Source: Mesohalobacter halotolerans
Lineage (GTDB): Bacteria > Bacteroidota > Bacteroidia > Flavobacteriales > Flavobacteriaceae
DNA length: 64,000 nucleotides
Assembly: GCF_006120725.1 (NCBI RefSeq)
Contig: NZ_SWMU01000003.1
Location: 372,001 to 436,000 of the forward strand
Direction: 5' to 3'
Shown: in pieces, positions 43,148 to 51,775 of the stretch
Position numbering within the stretch: the stretch's first letter is position 1
Layout of the letters: every line of letters starts with the position of its first letter
Program-made: the position numbers and the translations under genes
The notes under the pieces: model-generated
Told to the model about the DNA's origin: nothing
Databases searched by the model: none
The model's input: the letters and a program-made list of their open reading frames with translations, nothing else

Positions 43148-44159
43148 GCAATTGGGTTTTATAATCGGGCAATAAACTTACAAATTTTTTGATGGTTGCA
43201 TCAAGGCTCAATTCACTTTTACCGCCGGCTGCATTTTTATGGCCACCTCCCTCAAAATGATGACGTGCCAATTGATTGACGTCAAAATTGCCTTTAGACC
43301 GAAATGAGATTTTGACGATATTTTGTTGAACATCTTCTTTAAAAATAGCGGCCAAGGCCACATTTTTAATCGACAAACCATAATTCACAAAACCTTCGGT
43401 ATCGCCTTTTTTGAAATTATACTTATCTAATTCTTTTTGACTCAGATGGATGTATGCGACACCTAAATCTTCGAGATATTCTAAATTTTGCATCGCCTGG
43501 CCTAAAAGTTTTAATCTACTGTAAGAATTGGCATCAAAGGTTTGTTGTTGAATTTGGTGAGCTACAGCGCCTTTGTCAATAAGTTTAGCGGCAATTTGAT
43601 GCGTTCTAGCTGTTGTCGATGAAAATTTAAATGAGCCCGTATCGGTCATGATACCAAGATATAAGCAGCTGGCTATATCTTTATCGATTTTTTCGGTAAA
43701 ATTTAAAAGATCTATACATTCAAAAACCAACTCTGCAGTTGAACCATATTCGGGATGAGAAATACAAACTTCAGCATAATCATCGGGTTGTTCATGGTGA
43801 TCAATCATTACAAAAGGTTTTTCTACCTCATCTAGTGCTTTTTGCAACTCCTCGCCTACTCGAGACAGGTGATTAAAATCTAAGGTAAAAATCAAATCTG
43901 CCTTTTTAATTGCTTTTTGAGCATTTTCCTTGTCATCAGAATAAATCAATATTTGATCTTGATTGGGCACCCAGTTTAAAAACTCAGGATAGGGATTTGG
44001 CATGATTACACTCACATTATGCTTGAGATGTTTTAAAAACAAACCCCAAGCCATACAACTTCCTACGGCATCACCATCGGGATTTTTGTGACCAATGACA
44101 ACTATGTTCTTTGATGATTGAATTAAGTTGTGAAGCTTTTGAATATTTTCATTTTGCAT
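43134..44159 (-). CDS. nrnA: DHH/DHHA1 phosphoesterase, NrnA-like oligoribonuclease / pAp phosphatase
   Basis: A 341-aa cytoplasmic DHH-family enzyme. Motifs are VVIGHKNPDGDAVGSCMAWG, LIFTLDFNHLSRVG, the DHH motif VMIDHHEQPD and MTDTGSFKFSSTTART; the DHHA1 domain ends with the substrate loop HHFEGGGHKNAAGG. NrnA degrades short RNA oligomers and 3'-phosphoadenosine 5'-phosphate. It precedes gldI with a 14-bp overlap and follows the split nucleotidase genes by 30 bp. Confidence 0.9.
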   Translation of the reverse strand: MQNENIQKLHNLIQSSKNIVVIGHKNPDGDAVGSCMAWGLFLKHLKHNVSVIMPNPYPEFLNWVPNQDQILIYSDDKENAQKAIKKADLIFTLDFNHLSRVGEELQKALDEVEKPFVMIDHHEQPDDYAEVCISHPEYGSTAELVFECIDLLNFTEKIDKDIASCLYLGIMTDTGSFKFSSTTARTHQIAAKLIDKGAVAHQIQQQTFDANSYSRLKLLGQAMQNLEYLEDLGVAYIHLSQKELDKYNFKKGDTEGFVNYGLSIKNVALAAIFKEDVQQNIVKISFRSKGNFDVNQLARHHFEGGGHKNAAGGKSELSLDATIKKFVSLLPDYKTQLHAAF

Positions 44160-44189
44160 GCTACAAAAATAGGGTTTTATTTTTGAGTG

Positions 44190-45101
44190 TTAGACTTCGA
44201 TTACCACATCTTTCACACCTTGTTCTTGATTGTGGCTAAAATAAAAATCAATTCTACCCAAATTTAAACCAGCCCAACCGACTTGATTGATCAAAGTGAT
44301 TTTTCCTGCTTGGTTGAGAACTTTTGAAGGTTTATCTAAAAATGTATGCGTATGTCCGCCAATAATTAAATCGATATCTTGGGTTTGTTCAGCCAGTTTG
44401 ATGTCGCTGATTTTATCAGATTGGTAATCATACCCAAGATGAGATAAACAGATGACTAAATCGCATTGGTGGTCTTGTTTTAAAATTTTGACTTGGTCTT
44501 GAGCGACTTCAACGGGGTTAAGATATTGTGTTTCTTTATATAATTTTTTTGATACTAAGCCATCCAATTCAATACCAAGTCCAAAAACACCGATTGAAAT
44601 GCCTTCCACTTCATAAATTTGATAAGGTCTTACCAAGCCATCCAACGATGTGTTTGACAAATCATAATTGGCATTGAGCAAATCAAATTTGGCATGTTGT
44701 AATTGTGCCGCAATATTGTCAATACCATTATCAAACTCGTGATTACCAATAGTAGAAGCCTGATAACCCATTTTAGACATCAATTTATATTCTAATTCGC
44801 CGCCGTAAAAATTAAAATACGGTGTGCCTTGAAAAGCATCACCAGCGTCAAGTAACAACGTGTTGGGGTTTTTAGCTTTTATCTGCTGAATAAGACTGTA
44901 TCGCCGACTTACACCACCACGGTTAGGAAATTTACGATGATTTTGTGGAAATGGATCAATATGGCTATGCACGTCATTGGTATGTAAAATGGTGATGTGT
45001 TTATCGTAAGATTTCTCCCAAATCATAGGATGGACCACACTGCTTAATCCAACAAGACTACTAACCTTTATAGTTTGGTTGATAAATGTTCTTCGGTTCA
45101 T
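44190..45101 (-). CDS. 5'-nucleotidase-like metallophosphatase (N-terminal half of a UshA-type enzyme)
   Basis: A 303-aa calcineurin-type phosphoesterase with a Tat-like signal (NRRTFINQTIKVSSLVGLSS). Metal-binding motifs are ILHTNDVHSHIDP, LDAGDAFQGTPYF, TIGNHEFDNG, VICLSHLGYD and IIGGHTHTFL. It corresponds to the catalytic domain of UshA/5'-nucleotidases. The substrate-binding C-terminal domain, normally in the same chain, is encoded by the separate gene just upstream, 1 bp away. The two products probably act together in the periplasm on nucleotides. Confidence 0.9.
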   Translation of the reverse strand: MNRRTFINQTIKVSSLVGLSSVVHPMIWEKSYDKHITILHTNDVHSHIDPFPQNHRKFPNRGGVSRRYSLIQQIKAKNPNTLLLDAGDAFQGTPYFNFYGGELEYKLMSKMGYQASTIGNHEFDNGIDNIAAQLQHAKFDLLNANYDLSNTSLDGLVRPYQIYEVEGISIGVFGLGIELDGLVSKKLYKETQYLNPVEVAQDQVKILKQDHQCDLVICLSHLGYDYQSDKISDIKLAEQTQDIDLIIGGHTHTFLDKPSKVLNQAGKITLINQVGWAGLNLGRIDFYFSHNQEQGVKDVVIEV

Positions 45102-45102
45102 A

Positions 45103-45864
45103 CTATTGGATTTTTACAAAACGTTGATCAGATGTTGCAGTAATCGTATCGTGTTTTTTAAAATAATCGATAAATAGATTTCTCAATTTGGAGTCTATTT
45201 CATAAACGCTTTTAGCTTCTTTAAAAAAGTCCATATTGTCTCCACCTTGCAATAGATAATCTGAAGTTGCTATAAAATAAGTCTTATTTTTATTTAATGG
45301 TTTGTCATTAACTTTAAAATCTCCTAATTCCCCATTTGATTTTAATTGCAGTTGCATATTAGAAATCGGGTGAGCAATCTGATTATCGACTAAATAATTG
45401 ACCAAATCTTTGACAGCCTCAGTGTCTAATTCTGCAACCACGACCATATTTTCAAACGGCATAATATTGTAAGCTGTTTTTGTTGTAATAACGCCTTTAT
45501 TGATTCCAGAGCGAATGCCACCATAATTTAATAAAACAGCATCTATTGAATTTTTATAACGTGTTTTTAAAATAGGATTTGCCATTTCAAAAACCGCATC
45601 AGCCATCATATTGCCAATGGCGGTATTTAAAGGATGGTCTGTTTTAAACATTGCTTTTTTTGTATAACTCAAAGGTCGGTTCATCTCTTTTTGAATAGCA
45701 TTTCTGTAGGGCTTGATGTATTCTTCAAGAGACGTTTCTTTCGTTAAATTAGAATCAATAGCTATTTGATTTCCTTTTATTTTAACCAGTTCTGGTTGAT
45801 TTTGACAAGACATCAAAATCGCAACGCAAAACACAGTGATAATTTTAATCAATTGATTTTTCAT
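45103..45864 (-). CDS. 5'-nucleotidase C-terminal-domain lipoprotein (second half of a split nucleotidase)
   Basis: A 253-aa lipoprotein. The ATG at 45864 gives a good signal (MKNQLIKIITVFCVAILMSC); reading from further upstream would overlap pcm and hide that signal. The domain is the 5'-nucleotidase substrate-binding part, with GNMMADAVFEMANP, LLNYGGIRSGINKGVIT, MPFENMVVVAEL and IATSDYLLQGGDNMDFF. It lacks the metallophosphatase domain, which is the next gene. Lipid anchoring of this subunit with a Tat-like signal on the other is an unusual division. It begins 4 bp after the stop of pcm. Confidence 0.9.
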   Translation of the reverse strand: MKNQLIKIITVFCVAILMSCQNQPELVKIKGNQIAIDSNLTKETSLEEYIKPYRNAIQKEMNRPLSYTKKAMFKTDHPLNTAIGNMMADAVFEMANPILKTRYKNSIDAVLLNYGGIRSGINKGVITTKTAYNIMPFENMVVVAELDTEAVKDLVNYLVDNQIAHPISNMQLQLKSNGELGDFKVNDKPLNKNKTYFIATSDYLLQGGDNMDFFKEAKSVYEIDSKLRNLFIDYFKKHDTITATSDQRFVKIQ

Positions 45865-45868
45865 AACC

Positions 45869-46510
45869 TCAATTTTTATCTTCCAACAATGGAACAAACC
45901 TAAATTCTCCAAAGGTATGTTTATCAAATTTATCTTTGGCCGTTCGCACAAATAAGGTCATAATCTGAGGATCCTCGCCAACAGGAATCACCATTCGTCC
46001 GCCAATCTTAAGTTGAGCCATCAAGGGTTTAGGCACAAATGGTGCCCCAGCAGTGACGATAATTTTATCAAAAGGCGCATAATCAGGAAGACCTTTATAG
46101 CCATCACCAAAACTCAGATGTTTTGGGCGATACCCTAATTTTTCTAAAAAGCGCTTTGTTGATTTAAACAATTTTTGTTGTCGCTCTATACTGTAAACAA
46201 TTGCTCCCAATTCACAAAGGACTGCAGTTTGGTAACCGCTACCGGTGCCTATTTCTAGTATTTTATCTCCTTTTTTAACTTGCATCAATTCAGTTTGAAA
46301 CGCCACTGTAAAAGGTTGCGAAATCGTCTGACCTTCAGCAATGGGAAATGCCTTATCTTGATAAGCAAAATCTTCAAAACTGCTCTCCATAAATAAATGT
46401 CTTGGCACTCGATTTATAGCTTCTAGTAAAGAATTATCCTTAATTCCCTTTTGTTTGAGGCTATCTACCAATTGTCTTCGCTTGCCTTGTTGTTTAAAAG
46501 TATCTTTCAA
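45869..46510 (-). CDS. pcm: Protein-L-isoaspartate O-methyltransferase
   Basis: A 213-aa SAM-dependent methyltransferase that repairs isoaspartyl residues in aged proteins. Motifs: RVPRHLFMESSFEDFAYQDK, PIAEGQTISQPFTVAFQTEL, the SAM site ILEIGTGSGYQTAVL, and FDKIIVTAGAP. No signal peptide. The start is TTG at 46510, forced by an in-frame stop 12 bp upstream, and gives the natural N-terminus MKDTFKQQGKRRQLV. It heads the run of minus-strand genes that continues to 38815 with gaps of 30 bp or less. Confidence 0.93.
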   Translation of the reverse strand: MKDTFKQQGKRRQLVDSLKQKGIKDNSLLEAINRVPRHLFMESSFEDFAYQDKAFPIAEGQTISQPFTVAFQTELMQVKKGDKILEIGTGSGYQTAVLCELGAIVYSIERQQKLFKSTKRFLEKLGYRPKHLSFGDGYKGLPDYAPFDKIIVTAGAPFVPKPLMAQLKIGGRMVIPVGEDPQIMTLFVRTAKDKFDKHTFGEFRFVPLLEDKN

Positions 46511-46600
46511 GTTATAGTATTAGAGTAATATTGTAAAAGTAAATATTATTAAAAAAAGTGTATCATAAAACTTCTCAAAATTCAGAATAAAATAATTGTA

Positions 46601-46635
46601 ATCAAGATTGACTTGATCAGTATCAAGACGTCAAG
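46601..46635. promoter_or_regulatory. Cluster of inverted TCAAG repeats between pcm and the TonB receptor gene
   Basis: ATCAAG (46601-46606), CTTGAT (46612-46617), ATCAAG (46622-46627) and TCAAG (46631-46635) lie in a 35-bp stretch, so alternating inverted copies repeat at about 10-bp steps, one DNA turn. It sits 92 bp before the receptor's -7 box in a divergent intergenic region of 231 bp. A regulator-binding array is the natural reading; no known consensus is recognised. Confidence 0.45.
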
Positions 46636-46726
46636 TTTTAGATTAGTTGAACTTTAATTTCAAAAGTTTTAATATCTCCCTATAATACTTTTGCTTGGAT
46701 AAGATATTTTTTAGATTTGCCTAAAT

Positions 46727-46734
46727 TATATTTG
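46727..46734 (+). promoter_or_regulatory. Candidate -7 element for the TonB-dependent receptor gene
   Basis: TATATTTG, matching TAnnTTTG, ends 7 bp before the ATG at 46742, so the mRNA leader would be almost absent. No -33 element at normal spacing was seen. Confidence 0.45.
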
Positions 46735-46741
46735 TGATATT

Positions 46742-49111
46742 ATGAAACATAGTTTTATTGTAGTCTTAACTTTTTGGTGTGGGATTATATTTTCACAGAA
46801 TGATGATAAGTATGAAGAATTAACAGTAAAATTGCAGTTTAAAGAAAGCACTGATAATATAGTAATCCCTTTTGTAAATGCTACATTATTAGAAAATCAA
46901 AAAAGCTTTGTGAGCAATGCAGAAGGTTTCTTAGAATTTGAAATAGAAACTTTACCTCAAGACATCAAAATATCTGTTTACGGATATCAAACTAAAATAT
47001 TAAAATTAGACCAAAACAATTTTACTGACGATATTATTGAAGTAAAGCTTGATAAGGATATACTTGGACTTGAGGAGGTTGTTATTACAGGAACACGCAA
47101 TGAACTCAGCAAACGCAGTTCACCGGTCTTGGTCAATACTATAAATTCTAGGGCGCTCGAAAGCACACAATCCAACACTTTAGCAGAAGGTCTAAACTTT
47201 TCACCAGGTGTTCGTGTCGAAACCAATTGCCAAAATTGTGGATTTACTCAGGTCAGGCTCAACGGACTTCAGGGAAGTTACACGCAAATTTTAGTAAACA
47301 GTCGACCTATTTTCACCTCTTTACTTGGAGTTTACGGTTTGGAGCAGATCCCGGTTAACAGTATTCAAAACATCGAAATTGTAAGAGGTGGTGGTTCGGC
47401 TTTGTATGGGTCTAATGCGATTGCCGGCACGGTTAATGTCATTACTAAGGATCCTGTATTAAATACCTGGGACATCAGCAGCACTGTAGGTATCATAGAT
47501 AGTGAGGCTTTAAATACCCGATTAGATTTCAATAGTTCTGTAGTGAGTGATGATTTGAAGAGTGGTGTTCGGTTTTACGGCAATTACAGAAAACGCGAAT
47601 CTTACGATGCCAATAATGATGGTTTTACAGAGCTTGTGGAATTAGAAAGTAACAGCATCGGAGCCAATGCTTATTTGAAACCTAATGATCTGAGTAGGTT
47701 GTCCGTAAATTTAAACTCAATTCATGAATATCGACGAGGTGGTGACCGACTTGAACTTGCTCCACAATTTACCGATATCACAGAAGAATTGGATCACAGT
47801 ACATTTATTGGCGGTATTAATTATGACTTGAACAGTATAGACCAAACCAAGACTTTAGATGCTTACGCTTCCGTCTCTAGGACAAATCGCGATAGTTATT
47901 ACGGTGGTTTAGGTGGGAAAAGAACACCACAGGATAGCATTTCAGCCAATAACGCTTTTGGCAATACTAAAGATCTGGCCTTGAACATCGGCTTAAAGTT
48001 GACCAAGAGCTTTTCTCAGGACGCTGACTTAACCCTTGGCGCTGAATACAATCTCAACGATACACGAGACGATATTGAAGGTTATAATCGAATCATAGAT
48101 CAACAAGTAAGTAATATTGCCATTTACACACAATATAAATTGAGGTTTGCAGAAAAATTTACTTCACTCATTGGTGCGCGTTTTGATTATATCGATGTCA
48201 ATGGATTATATCAGGTTGAAGAAGTTTCAAGAACTGCAGATCTCGATCAGACGGCTATTTCACCTCGTTTAAGTCTGGCCTATGATCTAAATGATAATCA
48301 AAAAATAAGAGCAGGTTATGCCAGAGGGTTTAGGGCTCCGCAGGCGTTCAATGAAGATCTACACATTTCGAGTGTGGGTGGTGAGCAATTGTTTGTAATA
48401 CTTTCTGAAGATTTAGAGACAGAATATTCGGATGCTTTGACACTATCTTATAATTTAAATCTCAATAAAAATTTAGCACAATACGATGTTTTAGTTGAAG
48501 GTTTTTATACCTCATTACAGGATCCTTTTATCCAAGTTTCAACAGGAGCTGTATTACCAAATTGTTCGATTTTAGAAGAAGTCAGAAATGGGTCTGGAGC
48601 TGAGGTGTTTGGTGTAAACTTAGAGTTCAATTATTCACCCGATCCAAAATTTTTATTTCAAAGCGGACTAACTTTTCAGCAAACGGCTTATAATGAACCT
48701 CAAGTGTTATTTGAGCCAGATAATTCAGATTTAGATAAGGTGGTTGTCAATAGTTTTGTAAGAAATCCTGATGTATATGGATTTTTTAACTTCAGTTTTA
48801 TGCCTAATAAGCATTGGCAAATTGATGCCTCAACAACCTATACCGGATCTATGATTGTCCCTCGTGTCATCAATGAAGACGGTTTTATAGAACTCAACCA
48901 ATCTCAAGATTTTGTAGATTTAAACCTTAGAGCTAGTGTAGATTTTGAAGTCAATGAAAGTTTTAAAATAAATCTTTTTGGCGGTGTAAAAAATCTGTTT
49001 AACAGTTACCAAGACGATTTTGATGTAGGACCTACTCGAGATTCTGATTATATTTACGGTCCCGCCATGCCTAGGCGTCTGTTTTTAGGAGTCAAATTTG
49101 GTCAATTTTAA
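46742..49111 (+). CDS. TonB-dependent outer-membrane receptor with N-terminal carboxypeptidase-like domain
   Basis: A 789-aa receptor importing an unidentified ligand across the outer membrane. A signal peptide ends near IIFSQ. Residues about 25-105 form a CarboxypepD_reg-like domain, and the plug follows (EVVITGTRNELSKRSSPVLV, VETNCQNCGFTQVRLNGLQG, IQNIEIVRGGGSALYGSNAI). The barrel fills the rest and ends with RRLFLGVKFGQF, a terminal Phe as expected. It is shorter than SusC proteins and has no SusD partner, so it is more like a metal, heme or cobalamin receptor. The CxxC (NCQNC) in the plug and the downstream thioredoxin-like gene hint at redox or metal chemistry, but the substrate is open. 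Confidence 0.9.
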   Translation: MKHSFIVVLTFWCGIIFSQNDDKYEELTVKLQFKESTDNIVIPFVNATLLENQKSFVSNAEGFLEFEIETLPQDIKISVYGYQTKILKLDQNNFTDDIIEVKLDKDILGLEEVVITGTRNELSKRSSPVLVNTINSRALESTQSNTLAEGLNFSPGVRVETNCQNCGFTQVRLNGLQGSYTQILVNSRPIFTSLLGVYGLEQIPVNSIQNIEIVRGGGSALYGSNAIAGTVNVITKDPVLNTWDISSTVGIIDSEALNTRLDFNSSVVSDDLKSGVRFYGNYRKRESYDANNDGFTELVELESNSIGANAYLKPNDLSRLSVNLNSIHEYRRGGDRLELAPQFTDITEELDHSTFIGGINYDLNSIDQTKTLDAYASVSRTNRDSYYGGLGGKRTPQDSISANNAFGNTKDLALNIGLKLTKSFSQDADLTLGAEYNLNDTRDDIEGYNRIIDQQVSNIAIYTQYKLRFAEKFTSLIGARFDYIDVNGLYQVEEVSRTADLDQTAISPRLSLAYDLNDNQKIRAGYARGFRAPQAFNEDLHISSVGGEQLFVILSEDLETEYSDALTLSYNLNLNKNLAQYDVLVEGFYTSLQDPFIQVSTGAVLPNCSILEEVRNGSGAEVFGVNLEFNYSPDPKFLFQSGLTFQQTAYNEPQVLFEPDNSDLDKVVVNSFVRNPDVYGFFNFSFMPNKHWQIDASTTYTGSMIVPRVINEDGFIELNQSQDFVDLNLRASVDFEVNESFKINLFGGVKNLFNSYQDDFDVGPTRDSDYIYGPAMPRRLFLGVKFGQF

Positions 49112-49113
49112 GG

Positions 49114-49587
49114 ATGAAAAAAATAATTACATATTGCTTTATTTTATTTTGTGTTTTTAGTTTTAAAGCGCAAAGTGATAAAAGTATACACTGGCAATCT
49201 TTCAATAAACTGGCATCAATTCAAAAACATAATCCCAGACCAATTTTCATATATATTTATGCCGATTGGTGTGTGTATTGCAAAAAGATGGAACGGGTTA
49301 GTTTTAAAAATAAAGTCAACATTGATTTACTAAATAACAAATATTACAGCCTAAAATTTAATTTAGAAACTGAAGATACTATTATATTTAATGGTATAAC
49401 CTACAAAAATCAGGAATTCACAAAACACAGACAACCCAAACATAATTTGGCTAAATTTTTATCCGGAAAGCAAAACCAAATCAGTTTACCAACCATTGTC
49501 ATATTAGATAAAAATTACAATGCCACCAGACGATTACATACTTACCTGAGTCCAAAACAACTCAATTTGCTTTTGGAAGCGTCATGA
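49114..49587 (+). CDS. Exported thioredoxin-like protein
   Basis: A 157-aa thioredoxin-fold protein with a signal peptide (ending near FSFKAQ) and the active site YADWCVYCKKME (CVYC). The cis-proline region is QISLPTIVILDKN. It starts 2 bp after the TonB receptor gene, so the two are one operon. It belongs to the thioredoxin-like_7/DUF255-type group, and probably reduces or isomerises disulfides in the periplasm, perhaps of the receptor or its ligand-handling partners. An AGG lies just before its ATG. Confidence 0.87.
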   Translation: MKKIITYCFILFCVFSFKAQSDKSIHWQSFNKLASIQKHNPRPIFIYIYADWCVYCKKMERVSFKNKVNIDLLNNKYYSLKFNLETEDTIIFNGITYKNQEFTKHRQPKHNLAKFLSGKQNQISLPTIVILDKNYNATRRLHTYLSPKQLNLLLEAS

Positions 49588-49780
49588 TTATTTGATTCTA
49601 AAACAAACTATCTGAATATGACTGAATTCAACTTAAAATCTCGGTAAAATTGTGACTCAGGGTTTATTAGAATTTTATTTGCACATTACAATCAAAAGTA
49701 AAAATATCAAATCCTATTAAAGAATCAATAATTTAGGTTAAAGGGTATTCAGCATTAAAGCCTATTCAAAAAAGAAATGT

Positions 49781-49788
49781 TATTTTTG
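49781..49788 (+). promoter_or_regulatory. Candidate -7 element for the Gfo/Idh/MocA gene
   Basis: TATTTTTG matches TAnnTTTG, ending 14 bp before the ATG at 49803, downstream of a 215-bp non-coding gap that holds nothing else I can name. Confidence 0.4.
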
Positions 49789-49802
49789 AAAAAAATGTAT
49801 AT

Positions 49803-50762
49803 ATGCTTAAAATTGGTATAGTAGGCGCTGGTCATTTGGGAAGAATTCATCTCAGATTAGCAGAAGCTTCAGAAGCTTATAAACTTGTTGGATTTTATGA
49901 CACCAATGAATTTGATGCCAAGACTATAAGTCGTCAAAATGGCTATAAATTCTACGACGATTACCAAAAACTGATTGATGATGTCGATGTCATTGATATT
50001 GTTACACCGACCTTATCACATTTTGAAATGGCCAAACAAGCCATTGAAGCCGGTAAGCATACGTTTATTGAAAAACCCATTACCAATACAGTTGAAGAAG
50101 CTGAAACATTGATAAAACTACTTGAAAAGCACCAAGTCAAAGGTCAAGTAGGTCATGTCGAACGTTTCAATCCTGCATTTTTGGCCAGTGCACCAAAAAT
50201 TAAAAACCCAATGTTTATCGAAGCGCATCGTTTGGCAGAATTTAATCCTCGCGGCACGGATGTTCCCGTGGTTTTAGATTTAATGATACACGACATTGAC
50301 GCCATTTTAAGCGTGGTCAATTCAGAAGTTAAATCGATTAACGCTAGTGGTGTTTCAGTAATCAGCGAAACCCCAGATATTGGCAATGCACGCATTCAGT
50401 TTGAAAACGGTTGTGTGGCCAATCTCACAGCCAGTCGAATTTCTTTAAAAAAAATGCGTAAAGCCAGGTTTTTTCAAAGAGACGCTTACATTTCAGTAGA
50501 CTTTTTAGAAAAAAAATCTGAAGTGGTTAAAATGAAAGACGCCCCTAAAACTCCCGGAGATTTTGATATGATTTTACAAAATGCCGAAGGGGTGAAAAAA
50601 CAAATATACTTTGACAATCCTAAGGTAGAAGAAAACAACGCCATCCTAGAAGAGTTAGAAAGTTTTGCTAAGTCTATAAATAAAAATGAACAAACACGAG
50701 TAACTTTTAGACAAGCAGCAGATGCACTAAGAGTTGCTAAATCTATAATTAATAATTTTTAA
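49803..50762 (+). CDS. Gfo/Idh/MocA-family NAD(P)-dependent oxidoreductase
   Basis: A 319-aa cytoplasmic oxidoreductase. The Rossmann motif is IGIVGAGHLGRIHLRL at the N-terminus and the catalytic lysine lies in the signature FIEKPITN. The C-terminal alpha/beta domain follows (GHVERFNPAF, LDLMIHDIDAILSVV). Members act on sugars, inositols or related polyols; the HVERFNPAF motif is typical of a widespread flavobacterial subgroup of unassigned substrate. It is followed at 10 bp by a hydroxyacyl-CoA dehydrogenase gene. Confidence 0.87.
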   Translation: MLKIGIVGAGHLGRIHLRLAEASEAYKLVGFYDTNEFDAKTISRQNGYKFYDDYQKLIDDVDVIDIVTPTLSHFEMAKQAIEAGKHTFIEKPITNTVEEAETLIKLLEKHQVKGQVGHVERFNPAFLASAPKIKNPMFIEAHRLAEFNPRGTDVPVVLDLMIHDIDAILSVVNSEVKSINASGVSVISETPDIGNARIQFENGCVANLTASRISLKKMRKARFFQRDAYISVDFLEKKSEVVKMKDAPKTPGDFDMILQNAEGVKKQIYFDNPKVEENNAILEELESFAKSINKNEQTRVTFRQAADALRVAKSIINNF

Positions 50763-50772
50763 ACAAAAAAAT

Positions 50773-51660
50773 ATGAAAAATATAGCCGTTATCGGTGCTG
50801 GAACTATGGGCAATGGTATTGCTCATACTTTTGCACAATTTGGATATAAAGTGAGTTTAATAGATATATCACAAGACAGTCTTGACAAAGGTCTTGCCAC
50901 CATTACTAAAAATTTAGATAGAATGGTCGCTAAAGACAAAATAGCTGAAAGTGATAAAAATAATACTTTAAACAATATTACAACCTTTACCGATTTAGAA
51001 AAAGGTGCTGAATACGCAGGTTTGGTAGTTGAAGCAGCAACTGAAAACGAAGACATAAAATTAGAACTATTCAGAAATTTAGACAACCTATGCCCAGACG
51101 ATACTATTTTGGCAACCAATACAAGTTCTATCCCTATTACAAAAATTGCTGCGGTAACCCAACGTCCTGACCAAGTGATAGGAATGCACTTTATGAACCC
51201 GGTGCCGATCATGAAGTTGGTTGAAGTCATTAGAGGTTACAATACTTCAGACGAGACAACTAATATCGTTTTAGAGTTAGCAAAACAACTAAAAAAAGTC
51301 CCGACCGAAGTCAACGATTATCCGGGTTTTGTTGCCAATCGTATATTGATGCCGATGATCAATGAAGCTGTTGAAGCTTTATATAACAATGTGGCTGGCG
51401 TAGAAGAAATTGACACTGTAATGAAACTCGGTATGGCACATCCCATGGGCCCACTACAGCTAGCAGATTTTATAGGTCTTGATGTTTGTCTCTCTATTTT
51501 AGAAGTGATGTATGAAGGCTTTAAAAACCCAAAATATGCGCCTTGTCCGTTATTGGTCAATATGGTTAGAGCTGGTAAACTCGGTGTAAAATCTGGTGAA
51601 GGTTTCTACGATTACAGCGAAAGCAGAAAAGCAGAAAAAGTTTCTGCGCAGTTTTCCTAG
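50773..51660 (+). CDS. 3-hydroxybutyryl-CoA (3-hydroxyacyl-CoA) dehydrogenase
   Basis: A 295-aa stand-alone 3-hydroxyacyl-CoA dehydrogenase of the Hbd/PaaH type, converting (S)-3-hydroxyacyl-CoA to 3-oxoacyl-CoA with NAD. Motifs are IGAGTMGNGIAHTFAQFGY, LATNTSSIPIT, the catalytic-histidine segment GMHFMNPVPIMKLVE and YPGFVANRILMPMINEA. Helical C-terminal domain complete, ending near GEGFYDYSE. It is the second such domain in the window, the other being in the FadN-type protein. It is co-transcribed with the preceding oxidoreductase. Confidence 0.92.
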   Translation: MKNIAVIGAGTMGNGIAHTFAQFGYKVSLIDISQDSLDKGLATITKNLDRMVAKDKIAESDKNNTLNNITTFTDLEKGAEYAGLVVEAATENEDIKLELFRNLDNLCPDDTILATNTSSIPITKIAAVTQRPDQVIGMHFMNPVPIMKLVEVIRGYNTSDETTNIVLELAKQLKKVPTEVNDYPGFVANRILMPMINEAVEALYNNVAGVEEIDTVMKLGMAHPMGPLQLADFIGLDVCLSILEVMYEGFKNPKYAPCPLLVNMVRAGKLGVKSGEGFYDYSESRKAEKVSAQFS

Positions 51661-51775
51661 AAGTAAGTTAGAAAAGTTTCTAGTTGGATTTAGAATAAAA
51701 TAATAAAAATGATGAGTCATCTTATCTTATCTCTAATATCCAACAGCGCTTTGGTCTCAAATCTAATATCAAAAT

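Noticed and set aside
45865-45951. A longer N-terminus for the nucleotidase C-terminal lipoprotein
   Set aside because: It would bury the lipoprotein signal behind 29 residues and overlap pcm; the ATG at 45864 gives a proper signal peptide.
46742-49111. The TonB receptor as the missing SusC of the glucan locus
   Set aside because: It is 20 kb away, on the other strand, shorter than SusC proteins, has no SusD neighbour and is paired with a thioredoxin-like gene.
50823-51230. A 135-codon open frame antisense to the 3-hydroxybutyryl-CoA dehydrogenase gene
   Set aside because: The plus-strand gene is complete and conserved; the antisense product has no recognisable feature.
51661-51775. Possible repeats (CTAATATC, TCTAATATC) between the dehydrogenase and DUF1015 genes
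   Set aside because: Only two short AT-rich similarities in 115 bp, no more than expected for this base composition.
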